NCBI GenBank assembly: GCA_964426135.1
Contig: CAYRPN010000016.1
Span: 1-64,000, forward strand
Length of the DNA: 64,000 bases
Reading direction: 5' to 3'
Source: CAYRPN01 sp964426135
GTDB lineage: Bacteria; Planctomycetota; Phycisphaerae; Phycisphaerales; Phycisphaeraceae
Part shown: one piece after another, positions 44,262 through 52,860 of the stretch
Layout: every line of letters starts with the position of its first letter
How positions within the stretch are numbered: the stretch's first letter is position 1
The notes under the pieces: model-generated
What the model saw: only the letters and a program-made list of their open reading frames with translations
Databases searched by the model: none
What the model was told of the DNA's origin: nothing
Translations under genes and position numbers: made by a program

Positions 44262-45122
44262 ATGCCCGTCATGGATGACACGGCCCCCCTCAACTCGTCC
44301 GCACTCTCACGCCAGCAGATTCTCGACGCCACTGCGCGATGCCTGCGCGAAGACGGATACGACGCTTGCACGATCCGCCGCATCGCCGGCCGGCTCGATT
44401 GCGCCGTCGGATCCATCTACCGCTACTACCGCGACAAGCGCGATCTGCTCTTCACCGTTACGCAGGCTGCGCTGGAACCGGCGGCCGCGCTGGTCGAGGC
44501 GGGCGGCTCCGTCGAGGTGAGCGCCAGGCTCTATCACGATCTGGTCGCCGCTGATCCGAGCCTCTATCGGCTGATGTTCTGGCTGGCGGCGGTGGGCGAT
44601 GGCCCGATCGCGCTGTCGGGCGCCGATGCGCTGCCGCGCGTGATTCGGCGGATCATCACCGGCTGGTCGCATCGCCTGGGCGACGGCGATCTGGCCACGC
44701 GATGCTGGCTCATCGTGCACGGCTGCGTGACGCTGGGTATCAGCGTCGACGCGACGCTGGGCAAAGTCAGCGAGGAACTGGGCCACCGCGCCATCGGGGG
44801 CAACGGGGGCAACGGGGGCAACGGCGATTCATTCGTGTTCCCGCCGATCGTCACTCGCGCCGCGGCACTGCACGCCGCTACCCATCCCAACGGCGACGAA
44901 CCGCGCCCGCTGCGGCCGGCGCTGGGCATCTTCTCCGACAATGGCGAGGACGAGGCGCTCGCGAAAGAGGCGGATCCGCCGTCCGCCGATTCGACATCCA
45001 ATCCTGGCCCGGCCGTGGAATCCCGCCGATCCAGCCGCAGCGCCGCTGCCGCGCAATCGCAGGATCATGTCATCGCCAACAGCGGCGCGCAGGCGATGCC
45101 GGACGACGTCGTGCTGCTGTAA
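44262..45122 (+). CDS. TetR-family transcriptional regulator
   Basis: 286 residues from ATG 44262, with a strong GGAGGTGA site. Residues about 15-62 form the TetR helix-turn-helix (RQQILDATARCLREDGYDAC, IRRIAGRLDCAVGSIYRYYRDKRDLL). The ligand domain extends to about residue 175. A low-complexity tail of 110 residues follows, starting with GGNGGNGGN encoded by a 9-base tandem repeat. The 5' gap has TTGACA at 44206-44211, but no good -10. The divergent partner upstream is the ferredoxin gene, beyond a repeat. Regulated genes unknown. Confidence 0.9.
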   Translation: MPVMDDTAPLNSSALSRQQILDATARCLREDGYDACTIRRIAGRLDCAVGSIYRYYRDKRDLLFTVTQAALEPAAALVEAGGSVEVSARLYHDLVAADPSLYRLMFWLAAVGDGPIALSGADALPRVIRRIITGWSHRLGDGDLATRCWLIVHGCVTLGISVDATLGKVSEELGHRAIGGNGGNGGNGDSFVFPPIVTRAAALHAATHPNGDEPRPLRPALGIFSDNGEDEALAKEADPPSADSTSNPGPAVESRRSSRSAAAAQSQDHVIANSGAQAMPDDVVLL

Positions 45123-45154
45123 CGATCCAAAAAAAAAGGAACAGCCGCTTCGGC

Positions 45155-45271
45155 GTAGGGTGCGTCAAGTCCGCGCGGACGCACCTCGTTGCGTTCCAGT
45201 TGACGGTGTTGCGTTCTCGGTGCGCTGCTGTTGACCGCGGTGCGTCCGCGCCGAGCCTTGACGCACCCTAC
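45155..45271. repeat. paired inverted repeat, GTAGGGTGCGTCAAG family
   Basis: GTAGGGTGCGTCAAGTCCGC at the left and CGCGCCGAGCCTTGACGCAC CCTAC at the right, separated by about 45 bases. It lies between the TetR gene and a convergent hypothetical gene. Confidence 0.85.
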
Positions 45272-45306
45272 GTGGTACCTCAGATCCCTCCCCGTCGCGT
45301 AACCGT

Positions 45307-46428
45307 CTACTTCACCAACCGCCATCCAGACTCCTCCGCGACGATGCCGGTGTGCCCCTTGTAGCGATCGTTGGTCTTGTGCATCTGTTCGATGTTGTCG
45401 AAGTAGCCGACGATATGAGCCGCGCTAAACGACTCGCCCGCCTTGACGGGTTTGCCGTGGATTTCCTCGATCATCACGATGATGCCGCCGGGGCGCTGGC
45501 TGCACCACGCTTCGTAGACGACGTCTGGCGCCAGGGTGATTCCCGCGAGCCAGGGGCCGTCCTTCCCCGTCTGTTTGTCGCGCAGGCGATAGGCGCGGAT
45601 GAAATGGTCGGGCGTCTTGTGGGTGTCGCGGCGGTAACCGTATTTCAAGTCGGGCGGAAACGGCGAGAAGAACTCGCTCGACGGAATGCGAACGCCGGTG
45701 GGGCCGCTGAGATAGCTGAGGTAGATTTCGCTGAAGGTGTCGCCCTTGTCGTGCCGGATGCAGCCGGGCGTGTCGTTGCGGAGAAACATTTCTTTGCAGT
45801 CGTTGACGCTGTCGATCTTGTCCATGAGCAGGAAGTAGCGTTCGCCTTTTGGGAAAACCACAAGTTGCGTCCATCGCGATCCAGCCTTGCGTCCGGGGGC
45901 GGCGTACTCGAACTGATACGTCGTTTTCACCGCGACGAAATCCTTGCCCCGAATCACCTGCGGCTGCACCGCCTTCATCCGGTGGCAAAGCTGCGGGCCT
46001 TCGACCATCCGCTTGCGATGGCTGGTGCCGTGCGCCATCTTCGCATACTCAATGCGGGCAGGATCGGTTTCGTTGGTATGCCAGGTATATCGGCCGACGC
46101 CGTGGCCATCGGGCGCCTTGACCTGGTCGCCGTAGGCCTCGTCGCTGCCCGGCTCCATCAGCCAGTCCACGACCATCAGGCCGTCGCCCACTTCGCGGAA
46201 GCCGGTGGCCTTGTCGAGAAAGGTCTGCTTCTCGATGCCGGTCATCCAGTGCTTCGGGTTCTTTTTGGGGATGACTGCTTCGATCTGGTCCGTGTCGATC
46301 TTGATGGCGCGCTCGTCTTCGGTGACCCGCACCCAATCCGTGTCCTTCGGTTGAGCAATGGTGGAGCCGGCAAATGCCAGCAGGATTCCCAGGCACCAAC
46401 CGCAACGCAGCAAGGGCAATCGCTTCAT
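45307..46428 (-). CDS. secreted planctomycete-type conserved protein
   Basis: 373 residues from ATG 46428 (MKRLPLLRCGWCLGILLAFA), which begins a signal peptide ending IAQ. The mature protein is aromatic-rich, with pieces such as RYTWHTNETDPARIEYAKMA, TTYQFEYAAPG and GWRLVK at the end, suggesting a beta-sandwich of the carbohydrate-related type. Multiple Trp/His/Asp could line a ligand site. I cannot name the family. It shares the segment with two REP-like repeats upstream (46577-46690). Confidence 0.7.
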   Translation of the reverse strand: MKRLPLLRCGWCLGILLAFAGSTIAQPKDTDWVRVTEDERAIKIDTDQIEAVIPKKNPKHWMTGIEKQTFLDKATGFREVGDGLMVVDWLMEPGSDEAYGDQVKAPDGHGVGRYTWHTNETDPARIEYAKMAHGTSHRKRMVEGPQLCHRMKAVQPQVIRGKDFVAVKTTYQFEYAAPGRKAGSRWTQLVVFPKGERYFLLMDKIDSVNDCKEMFLRNDTPGCIRHDKGDTFSEIYLSYLSGPTGVRIPSSEFFSPFPPDLKYGYRRDTHKTPDHFIRAYRLRDKQTGKDGPWLAGITLAPDVVYEAWCSQRPGGIIVMIEEIHGKPVKAGESFSAAHIVGYFDNIEQMHKTNDRYKGHTGIVAEESGWRLVK

Positions 46429-46576
46429 GGGTATCCATTCGAGCAAGGGGTGGAGAAAGATGAATACGCGGAACCGGCGCGGACGAAACACAGGGCGAAG
46501 CGGAAACGGGTGGGTGCCGGTTTCTCCTCCCCAAAGGATCGCGACCGAAATAACCTCCCGATTTGGCTGATTCCGA

Positions 46577-46690
46577 TTCCCCTCCCTTTTAGGGAGGGGT
46601 TAGGGGAGGGTCGGGCGCACTGCATGATTGTGCATGAAATCAGGCTGTTTGCCCGACCCTCCCCCTGCCCCTCCCTAAAAGGGAGGGGAG
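46577..46690. repeat. paired inverted REP-like repeat (CCCTCCCT/AGGGAGGGG)
   Basis: The left unit CCCCTCCCTTTTAGGGAGGGG (46579-46599) continues with TTAGGGGAGGGTCGGGC. The right unit (46651-46690) is the reverse complement. Same family as the single copy inside recG. Confidence 0.85.
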
Positions 46691-46752
46691 TTCGAACCTT
46701 GAAAATCGGGAAGTTGTTTCGGCCCCATTCCTAAGGGGTGGGAAGTTCGACG

Positions 46753-48582
46753 CTACTTTTTCCACTGCTTGAGCAGATCGCGTGCCTGCTGCGTGTCGGG
46801 GTGCGTGGGATGCTCGTCGATGATTTCCTGAAGCTTGGCGATGGCGGTCTCATCCTGTTTCGATTTTTTCAGTAGCTTGGCGAGATCGAGCTTTCGGCCA
46901 ATCGCTTTGCCGATCGGGTCAACCGTCGGTCTCACGGGTGTCGTCGTCGTGGCCGGCTTGTCCCACACTGCCAGCAGATCCTTCGCCTTCTTGATCTCCG
47001 GGTGATCGGGATGCTTCGCGACCAGACTTTTGAGGGTCTCCACCGCCTTCGTCTGTTCCTTGTTGCGATACTGGCCTTGCGCCGCGGCAATGGTGTCCTG
47101 AATATCCTTGCCGGCGCTGGCGGGGTCGGCCGGGGGCGTCGGCGTCGGCGGCGTGGTCGTGGTCGGCGGATTTTCCTGCGTCGCCTCGTCACCCCACAGA
47201 TTCCGGGCGACTTCCTCCGCTTTGTCCTCCATCGCGTCGAAAGTCTGCACGAACTTCTCGAAATCCTTGTTCAGGAATGACTGATTCTTCGCCTTGGCGT
47301 CCTTCGCCGCCGCCTTCATCTCCGCATAATCCGCGTCGGCCTTGGCGCAGCGGGTTTTCAAAGTCGTCGCATCGGCGTCGGTCAGTTGCTTGATCGCGCG
47401 GTCGTAAATCTGGTTCAGTTTGTCTTCCTGGTTCGGCACCACGCCGATCGCGATCGCCAACTTGGCGTAGTACGCGGCATCGGCCCACTGCTTGGCCTCG
47501 TCGAAATTTGTGGCGAGCGTGGCGGCCACCTGGTCCGAGTCCTTGGGGAACTTGGCGATGCCCTCGGTGAACGCAAGCCGCGCCAGATCCTTCTTGCCCA
47601 TGCGCGACAGCGACTGTCCCAGGTGCATGTAGGCTTCCTGCTTGTACCACGGGTCCAACTCGATGCCGCGCGACAGGTAGGCCGCCGCCACCGGGAAATG
47701 CCCGAAGCTGAAGCGCAGCGAGCCGATCTCGATGTAGAGAGACTTGTTGCCCGGATCGCCCGCCAGCGCGTAGGAATACAGTTGCAGAAGAACGTAGTTG
47801 CCGTAGCGGACCTCCGGTTCATCCGGTCCCAGGCTGCGCCGCTTTTCGAGTTCCTTTTTGACCCGATCAATTTCCTTGACGACCTCCTGCATCTTCTTCT
47901 CGTCCTTGGGGCGATCCTTGGGGGCGACGAAGATGGAGCGGTTGAACTTGTCCAGTCCGATGGCGAACCCGATGCCCTCGCGCGAGGACTTGAGCGTGTT
48001 GACGCCGATGACTTCGCCCTTGCTGTTGCACAGCGGGCCGCCGGAGTTGCCGGGGTTGATCGGCGCCGAGTGCTGCAGGTACGGCACGCCCTCGATGATC
48101 TGCGTGTTGCTCATTTCGCCGCTGGTGAAGGTCTTCTCCAAGGCCCGGCCGTCGCCGCCGCCGGGGTTGCCGATGGCGAAAACGCGCTGGCCGGGGATCG
48201 GCTTTTCCGTGGAGACGGTGACGGGGATGAGCTTGACGTTGGCGGCCTTGGCGTCGACGGAAACCAGCGCCAGGTCGAGCTTCGGGTGGATCGATTCGAT
48301 CTTCACTTTCTTGAAAATCATCGGCGCGATCCTGCCGTCCGCATATTTCACATCGACGCGCATCTGGTAGGGGAGCGGCGAGGTGATGACGTGGGCGTTG
48401 GTGAGGATCAGGCCGGTCTCTTCAAGGACGAAGCCGGTGCCGAACCCTTCGAGGCTCTTGAGGAATGCGACGGAGGGACTGACGGTCTTGTAGACCTTCG
48501 GGCCGACTTCCTCCTGGGCGAAGGTGGCCTTCTGAACCAGGAGCGAAAGAATTGTGACGATGGCCCAGGACGTGCGCGTCAT
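46753..48582 (-). CDS. secreted trypsin-like serine protease with TPR-like C-terminus
   Basis: 609 residues from ATG 48582 (MTRTSWAIVTILSLL), the start of a signal peptide ending FAQ. Residues about 35-205 form an S1C (HtrA/DegP-like) protease domain with a complete triad: LTNAHVI (His), HPKLDLALV (Asp) and NPGNSGGPL (Ser). The usual PDZ domain is absent; instead the next 350 residues hold tetratricopeptide-like helices (for example AAYLSRGIELDPWYKQEAYM), an E/K/A-rich region and a C-terminal pair of tetratricopeptide-like repeats with a Thr/Pro linker. It is a periplasmic protease with a TPR scaffold; substrates unknown. Confidence 0.88.
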   Translation of the reverse strand: MTRTSWAIVTILSLLVQKATFAQEEVGPKVYKTVSPSVAFLKSLEGFGTGFVLEETGLILTNAHVITSPLPYQMRVDVKYADGRIAPMIFKKVKIESIHPKLDLALVSVDAKAANVKLIPVTVSTEKPIPGQRVFAIGNPGGGDGRALEKTFTSGEMSNTQIIEGVPYLQHSAPINPGNSGGPLCNSKGEVIGVNTLKSSREGIGFAIGLDKFNRSIFVAPKDRPKDEKKMQEVVKEIDRVKKELEKRRSLGPDEPEVRYGNYVLLQLYSYALAGDPGNKSLYIEIGSLRFSFGHFPVAAAYLSRGIELDPWYKQEAYMHLGQSLSRMGKKDLARLAFTEGIAKFPKDSDQVAATLATNFDEAKQWADAAYYAKLAIAIGVVPNQEDKLNQIYDRAIKQLTDADATTLKTRCAKADADYAEMKAAAKDAKAKNQSFLNKDFEKFVQTFDAMEDKAEEVARNLWGDEATQENPPTTTTPPTPTPPADPASAGKDIQDTIAAAQGQYRNKEQTKAVETLKSLVAKHPDHPEIKKAKDLLAVWDKPATTTTPVRPTVDPIGKAIGRKLDLAKLLKKSKQDETAIAKLQEIIDEHPTHPDTQQARDLLKQWKK

Positions 48583-48689
48583 GTCAACCCTCGTGGAAAA
48601 GAGCCTTGGCGAATCGATCACCGGTCTGCCGGCATTATAACCCTGGGCGGCTCAATGGAGAGCAAGTAGCGTGGATTCTCGCGAAGCGT

Positions 48690-48781
48690 GTAGGGTGGGT
48701 TGAGGCTCGGCGAAACCCACCACGCGCGTCCACAACTCGTTCGCCACAGCTGGTGGGTTTCGCGGACTCAACCCACCCTAC
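48690..48781. repeat. paired inverted repeat, GTAGGGTGGGTTGAGG family
   Basis: GTAGGGTGGGTTGAGGCTCG at the left and a reverse complement ending GACTCAACCCACCCTAC at the right. This is a close relative of the GTAGGGTGCGTC family, with TGGGTTGA in place of TGCGTCAA. It lies between the protease and the mutase gene. Confidence 0.8.
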
Positions 48782-48807
48782 GCGCTGTGCCCACCCTGCG
48801 TCGAGGC

Positions 48808-50217
48808 TCAATGCCCGTGGTCTTCCGTGCCCAGCATCGGCTTTAGTTCGTTCAAAAGCGCGTCGAGCTGCGATTGATTCTTCGCCTCGGCGTTCAGCCG
48901 CAGCAATGGCTCCGTGTTGCTGGCGCGGACGTTGAACCACCAGCCTTTGCCGGCCCACGCGTCGATGCTCACGCCGTCGAGCTTGTCCACCGCGGAGCCG
49001 GGGCCGAACTTCGCTTCCAGCGACGCCAGCGCCTTGTCCTTTTCATCGCAGCGGAAGTTGATCTCACCGCTCTGCGGATACTGCTTGAACGGCGAGATGA
49101 AGTCGCTGAGCTTTTTGTCGCTCTGGCCCAGCACGCTGAGCACGGCGGCGAAAGCGATGGCGCCGGAGTCGGCGTTGAAGTTGTCGCGGAAATAGAAGTG
49201 CCCGGAGAGTTCGCCCCCGAAGATGCCGGCATTCTCGCGCAGGGCCGCCTTCATGAACACGTGGCCCACCCGGCTCTTCACCGGTTTGGAACCGTGCGCC
49301 TTGATCGCTTCCTCCAGAGCCTTGCTCGACCGCAGGTCATAAACCACCGGCGCTCCCGGCGCCTGTTTCGCAAAGTGATCCACCAGCATCGCGGTCAGGT
49401 GATCGCAGCCGATGATCGTGCCCTTCTCATCCGTGAGAATGCAGCGGTCGGCATCGCCGTCGAAACACGCGCCCAGATCAGCCTTGTGCTTGATGACGCC
49501 GTCCTGCGTGGGCTTCATGTTGGCGGCGACGAGCGGGTTCGGCTCATGCACGAAGGAGCCCGTGATCTCGAAATTGATCGGAATGATCTCCAGTCCCGGC
49601 AGGTTGCTGAAGACCTTGGGCACGAGCTTGCCGGCCATGCCGTTGGAGGCATCGATCACCACTTTCAACTTGCGCCCCTGTTTCGGCGGCGCGTAAAACT
49701 TCAACACGTGCAGGCGATACGGATCCCACAGGTCGCGCTCTTCGTGCTTGCCGTTGCCCTTGACGCTCCCCGGCTCGCCCAGACTCTCGGCGATGGCCTG
49801 GATGTCCTTCAGGCCGGTGGTGGCGCCGATGGGCTTGGCGAGCGGGCCTGAGATCTTGAAGCCGTTGTAGTTCGCCGGATTGTGGCTCGCCGTTGTCTGG
49901 ATGCCGCCGATGGCGCCGACGTGGTTGATGGCGAAGTAGATGAAGCTGGTGTCGCACATGCCGACATCGACCACATCGCAACCGGCGGCGCGGAGACCAT
50001 CGGTCAGAGCTTTGCAAAGTTGCGGCGAGTGCGGACGCATGTCCCGGCTCACCACCACGGTGTTGGGGTGCTTCACTCCAGCCGAAGCCTTGGGGTCGCC
50101 GGCGAGTTTCTTGAGGAATTGACCCGACGCACAGCCGACCTTCCACGCGGCCGTCTCGCTGAGCGGCTGCGGGTAGATGGCGCGAACGTCATAAGCTTTG
50201 AAAATCTTGCTGAGCAT
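48808..50217 (-). CDS. phosphomannomutase/phosphoglucomutase
   Basis: 469 residues from ATG 50217 (MLSKIFKAYDVRAIYP). It is an alpha-D-phosphohexomutase that interconverts hexose 1- and 6-phosphates for glycogen or polysaccharide precursors. The phosphoserine loop is TTASHNPANYNGFK, the metal loop is FDGDADRC, the sugar-specificity GELSGHFYFRD is present, and the phosphate-binding RASNTEPLLRL closes the protein. The GELSGH form fits the PMM/PGM subfamily. Neighbouring CBM48 gene suggests a glucan context, though it is divergent. Confidence 0.94.
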   Translation of the reverse strand: MLSKIFKAYDVRAIYPQPLSETAAWKVGCASGQFLKKLAGDPKASAGVKHPNTVVVSRDMRPHSPQLCKALTDGLRAAGCDVVDVGMCDTSFIYFAINHVGAIGGIQTTASHNPANYNGFKISGPLAKPIGATTGLKDIQAIAESLGEPGSVKGNGKHEERDLWDPYRLHVLKFYAPPKQGRKLKVVIDASNGMAGKLVPKVFSNLPGLEIIPINFEITGSFVHEPNPLVAANMKPTQDGVIKHKADLGACFDGDADRCILTDEKGTIIGCDHLTAMLVDHFAKQAPGAPVVYDLRSSKALEEAIKAHGSKPVKSRVGHVFMKAALRENAGIFGGELSGHFYFRDNFNADSGAIAFAAVLSVLGQSDKKLSDFISPFKQYPQSGEINFRCDEKDKALASLEAKFGPGSAVDKLDGVSIDAWAGKGWWFNVRASNTEPLLRLNAEAKNQSQLDALLNELKPMLGTEDHGH

Positions 50218-50451
50218 GGGTGTTTCCAGTGTTGTTTGGCGGGCAGGCACTTCGCCCGCGATTCGGCCGGATGATAACGCAATCCAGCGTTCTATTGCGC
50301 CACGGGTAGGTGGTGGCGGGGGCTTGTCTAACCCGACGCAGGCAGAGTGACATTCAACCGGTTGCCTGGCAAGCCAATATGACGAATGGCGGGTTTCCCG
50401 GAGCCGACGGAGTACACCCAAGGGCGAGATGATTCGTCGCGCGCTGAGCGG

Positions 50452-50478
50452 AGCGGGGCAAGCCCCGTCGCTAAACGG
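50452..50478. repeat. GGGGCAAGCCCCGTCGCTAA dispersed repeat
   Basis: Same family as 19374-19400. It is followed at about 50481-50505 by a GGCTGACGGCTGATGGCTGA direct repeat. The 440-base gap 50218-50657 otherwise shows only the start of the CBM48 gene. Confidence 0.6.
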
Positions 50479-50657
50479 TAGAAGGCTGACGGCTGATGGC
50501 TGACGGCCTATGGGGATTCCCCGATGCTTCACCGGTGAAAATACCAAGCCCGCAACCAGCGTCCCGCTGATTGGATACTCACATTCGCATGGTCGAATAC
50601 AGATGAACGGCTGAGACATCGACCAATGCACTTGGGGTCTTGAAAGCGAGGCGATTC

Positions 50658-51074
50658 ATGGTTGAGCAATTGGGATACACGATGATCTTCCGCGTGGCGT
50701 GCAAGGATGCTCAGTGGGTGCATCTGTTGGGCGATTTCAATCACTGGTCGCCGCACGCGACGCCCTTGCGTCAGGTGAAGCCTGGTCTCTGGCAGGCGGA
50801 ACTGCGCCTGCCGCCGGGCGAATACCGGTTCCGCTACCTGTCGTCCAGCCAGGGCTGGATCACGGACTGGGCGGCGTTCGGCGTGGAGCGCAATCAGTTC
50901 GGCGACTGGGATTCGATTCTGCACGTGCCTGCCCATCCGAAGTTCGACACGCAGGCCGGGCCTATCGCCAAGGACGACGGACACGCACCGATCCCGCTGC
51001 GAGAGACCGCGCCAGCCGTCCCCACCCCGGGCGGGCCGTCGCTGTGGCGGTTGACGGCTGTGTCCGCTGCGTAA
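50658..51074 (+). CDS. stand-alone CBM48 (glycogen-binding) protein
   Basis: 138 residues from ATG 50658, with GAGG upstream. Residues about 10-95 form a CBM48/AMPK-beta-like domain: VHLLGDFNHWSPHATPL, GLWQAELRLPPGEYRFRYL and WAAFGVERNQFG, which bind alpha-glucan. The last 40 residues are Pro/Ala-rich. No amylase domain is attached, as in AMPK-beta-type or starch-binding adapters. It probably directs something to glycogen or senses it. Divergent from the phosphohexomutase gene. Confidence 0.88.
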   Translation: MVEQLGYTMIFRVACKDAQWVHLLGDFNHWSPHATPLRQVKPGLWQAELRLPPGEYRFRYLSSSQGWITDWAAFGVERNQFGDWDSILHVPAHPKFDTQAGPIAKDDGHAPIPLRETAPAVPTPGGPSLWRLTAVSAA

Positions 51075-51140
51075 TTGATGAGATTGCTCGCGGGTAGATT
51101 CTCAAACTGGAACTTCTACGCGCGGCACACCGAAGTTCTT

Positions 51141-51176
51141 ATCCCTCTACCCTTGGCCCTCTACCCTTGGCCCTTC
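51141..51176. repeat. CCCTTGGCCCT mini-repeat
   Basis: CTACCCTTGGCCCT repeated twice, in the 196-base gap before the cytochrome gene; related to 161-190. Confidence 0.45.
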
Positions 51177-51270
51177 CGGTCTGGCCGGCATAGGGGCGGA
51201 GGAAGGACATTGGAAGACAAGTGTCGGGGGCACGAACGGTCGACGGCAGCAACTCTGAAAGGATTTCCCC

Positions 51271-51708
51271 ATGATCCGCCAATCCATCCTTGTGATTCCC
51301 TTCGTCGCCATCGCCGGTTTGCTGGTCTCCCAGCGATTCACTTCGGCGCAGCCTGAACTGAAGAATGTGATGAAAGTGAAGCTGTCGCACGCGCAATCGA
51401 TCCTCGAAGGGCTGGCGATGGAGGATTTCAACAAGGTGAAGTCCGGCGCGCAGAATCTCTCCGCGCTGAGCAAGGCCGATGCATGGAACGTGCACAAGAC
51501 GCCGGAGTATGTGAAGTTCAGCAAGGACTTCCAGGAGCTGGCGGACGCGCTGGTCAAGGACGCGGCTGCGAAGAAACTGGAGGCATGCACGCTGGACTAC
51601 GTGCAGCTCACCATGCTGTGCGTGAAGTGCCACACGCACACGCGCAAGATCGGCGTGGCGATCGACGACGCGCCGCTGCGGGATCTATTCACTCAGGCAG
51701 GCAGGTGA
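51271..51708 (+). CDS. secreted cytochrome c (c'-like)
   Basis: 145 residues from ATG 51271 (MIRQSILVIPFVAIAGLLV), a signal peptide cut near SAQ. The mature part is helical, with a single heme motif CVKCH at about residues 115-119, followed by a short terminal helix. The C-terminal heme site on a four-helix frame suggests cytochrome c' (class II). It would sit in the periplasm. Upstream AAAGGA gives a reasonable ribosome site. The redox role is not clear. Confidence 0.85.
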   Translation: MIRQSILVIPFVAIAGLLVSQRFTSAQPELKNVMKVKLSHAQSILEGLAMEDFNKVKSGAQNLSALSKADAWNVHKTPEYVKFSKDFQELADALVKDAAAKKLEACTLDYVQLTMLCVKCHTHTRKIGVAIDDAPLRDLFTQAGR

Positions 51709-51725
51709 AGTTCGATCCGCGCATG

Positions 51726-51755
51726 AAAAACCCGCGCCTGCCGCAGGCGCGGGTT
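51726..51755 (-). terminator. Rho-independent terminator of the PEP-CTERM gene
   Basis: On the minus strand AACCCGCGCCTG-cgg-CAGGCGCGGGTT is followed by TTT. It is 43 bases after the PEP-CTERM stop; the plus strand lacks a T-run after the stem. Confidence 0.85.
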
Positions 51756-51797
51756 CCAATGAGTTCATCGAAGTTCTTCGAAGGTCAGTAGGGCGGC

Positions 51798-52589
51798 TCA
51801 GGCGCGACGGCGACGCAGCCCCATCATGCCCATGGCCGCCATGCCCAGCAGCGACAGGGACGCCGGCTCGGGGACGGCGACGATCGAGCCGGTGTTGAAG
51901 AGAAGGCGGGCCTCGGCGGCGGTGATGACACCCTGGTACACCTGGACTTCATCGAGCAGGCCTTGGAAGAAGTGGGCGCCGCCGTTCTCGCCGGCGCCGA
52001 CGTAGGTGTTGAGCAAAGAACTGTTGGGAAGGTTGTGAGCGAAGGTGTTGGAGCCGGCCAGGACGCCGTCGAGATAAATCGAAACCTGAGTGCCCGGCAC
52101 GGAGTCGTCGGCGGTCATGATCAAATGAACCCACGCGTCGTTGGCGATCACCGGCGCGGCGTAGTCGGCGTCGACGTGAGCGCCGGCGTTGATGTACGGG
52201 GTGTCGCCGCCGTCGAGCAGCAGGCGAGTGGTGCAACATCCGCCGGCGTCCTGGCTGACGATACCGCTGAAACCTCCGTCGAGCGAGGACCGGTTGACCC
52301 ACGCGGCAAACGTGAAGCCGGGCAGGCCGGTGTAGCCCGCCAGCCCGCCGGACTCGACGAGCTTGGACGAACTGCCGTTGAACGTGCCGGCGCTGGGCAC
52401 GCTGAAGCGGTCCAGACCCTGGCCGACGGAAGTGTTCACGGCATGGTTTCCCAGGCCCGACGAGTCGAGGCCGAGGTTGCCTGCGTTGTCAAATTTGTAA
52501 TGGGCGACCAGTGTCGCGGCCTGCGCGGACTGCGAAGCAAATGCAGATGAAATCGCAGCAACAGCAACGAGGGTGCGGAACGCGTTCAT
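51798..52589 (-). CDS. LamG-domain protein with PEP-CTERM sorting signal
   Basis: 263 residues from ATG 52589, with AGGAGAG upstream. A signal peptide (MNAFRTLVAVAAISSAFASQ) is followed by a concanavalin/LamG beta-sandwich (ATLVAHYKFDNAGNLGLDSS, FNGSSSKLV, FTFAAWVNRSS, VHLIMTADDSVPGTQVSIYL, YVGAGENGGAHFFQGLLDEV). It ends in VPEPASLSLLGMAAMGMMGL then RRRRA, the classic PEP-CTERM motif cleaved by exosortase. It is exported and probably anchored to the surface or exopolysaccharide. No exosortase gene is in the window. The promoter at 52633-52660 is nearby. Confidence 0.93.
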   Translation of the reverse strand: MNAFRTLVAVAAISSAFASQSAQAATLVAHYKFDNAGNLGLDSSGLGNHAVNTSVGQGLDRFSVPSAGTFNGSSSKLVESGGLAGYTGLPGFTFAAWVNRSSLDGGFSGIVSQDAGGCCTTRLLLDGGDTPYINAGAHVDADYAAPVIANDAWVHLIMTADDSVPGTQVSIYLDGVLAGSNTFAHNLPNSSLLNTYVGAGENGGAHFFQGLLDEVQVYQGVITAAEARLLFNTGSIVAVPEPASLSLLGMAAMGMMGLRRRRA

Positions 52590-52632
52590 GGGTTCTCTCC
52601 TGAGTTGAAAGGTGTGCGGCAACGGCGCTATG

Positions 52633-52660
52633 AAAATACCACATTCGTGTACTCCGTCAA
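52633..52660 (-). promoter_or_regulatory. sigma70-type promoter of the PEP-CTERM gene
   Basis: On the minus strand, TTGACG (52655-52660) and TATTTT (52633-52638) are separated by 16 bases, giving a 5' leader of about 35 bases to the ATG at 52589. Confidence 0.65.
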
Positions 52661-52860
52661 ACAAGAATTGTGCGCCTGTCGCTGGCTTTTGTCGCCGGCC
52701 CTGCTTGACGCGTTACAGGCCTCCTAAACCAACTCCCCGTCAGCGTCGATAAGTGAAAAGGATCGTTCCGCGATTCGAGCGGACGTTGCCGAAGGATTGA
52801 CAGTCAGGCGCCGCTCAGGAAACGCGGAATCGCCATAGCCAACGTGACGGAGGGAGAACC

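Noticed and set aside
44797..44826. GGGGGCAAC tandem triplet as a possible regulatory repeat or CRISPR-like element
   Set aside because: It is a 9-base tandem within the TetR gene coding GGN repeats, without spacers.
50218..50657. A possible small gene or riboswitch in the 440-base gap
   Set aside because: Only repeats and the upstream region of the CBM48 gene are visible; no conserved aptamer-like structure or good ORF with a ribosome site.
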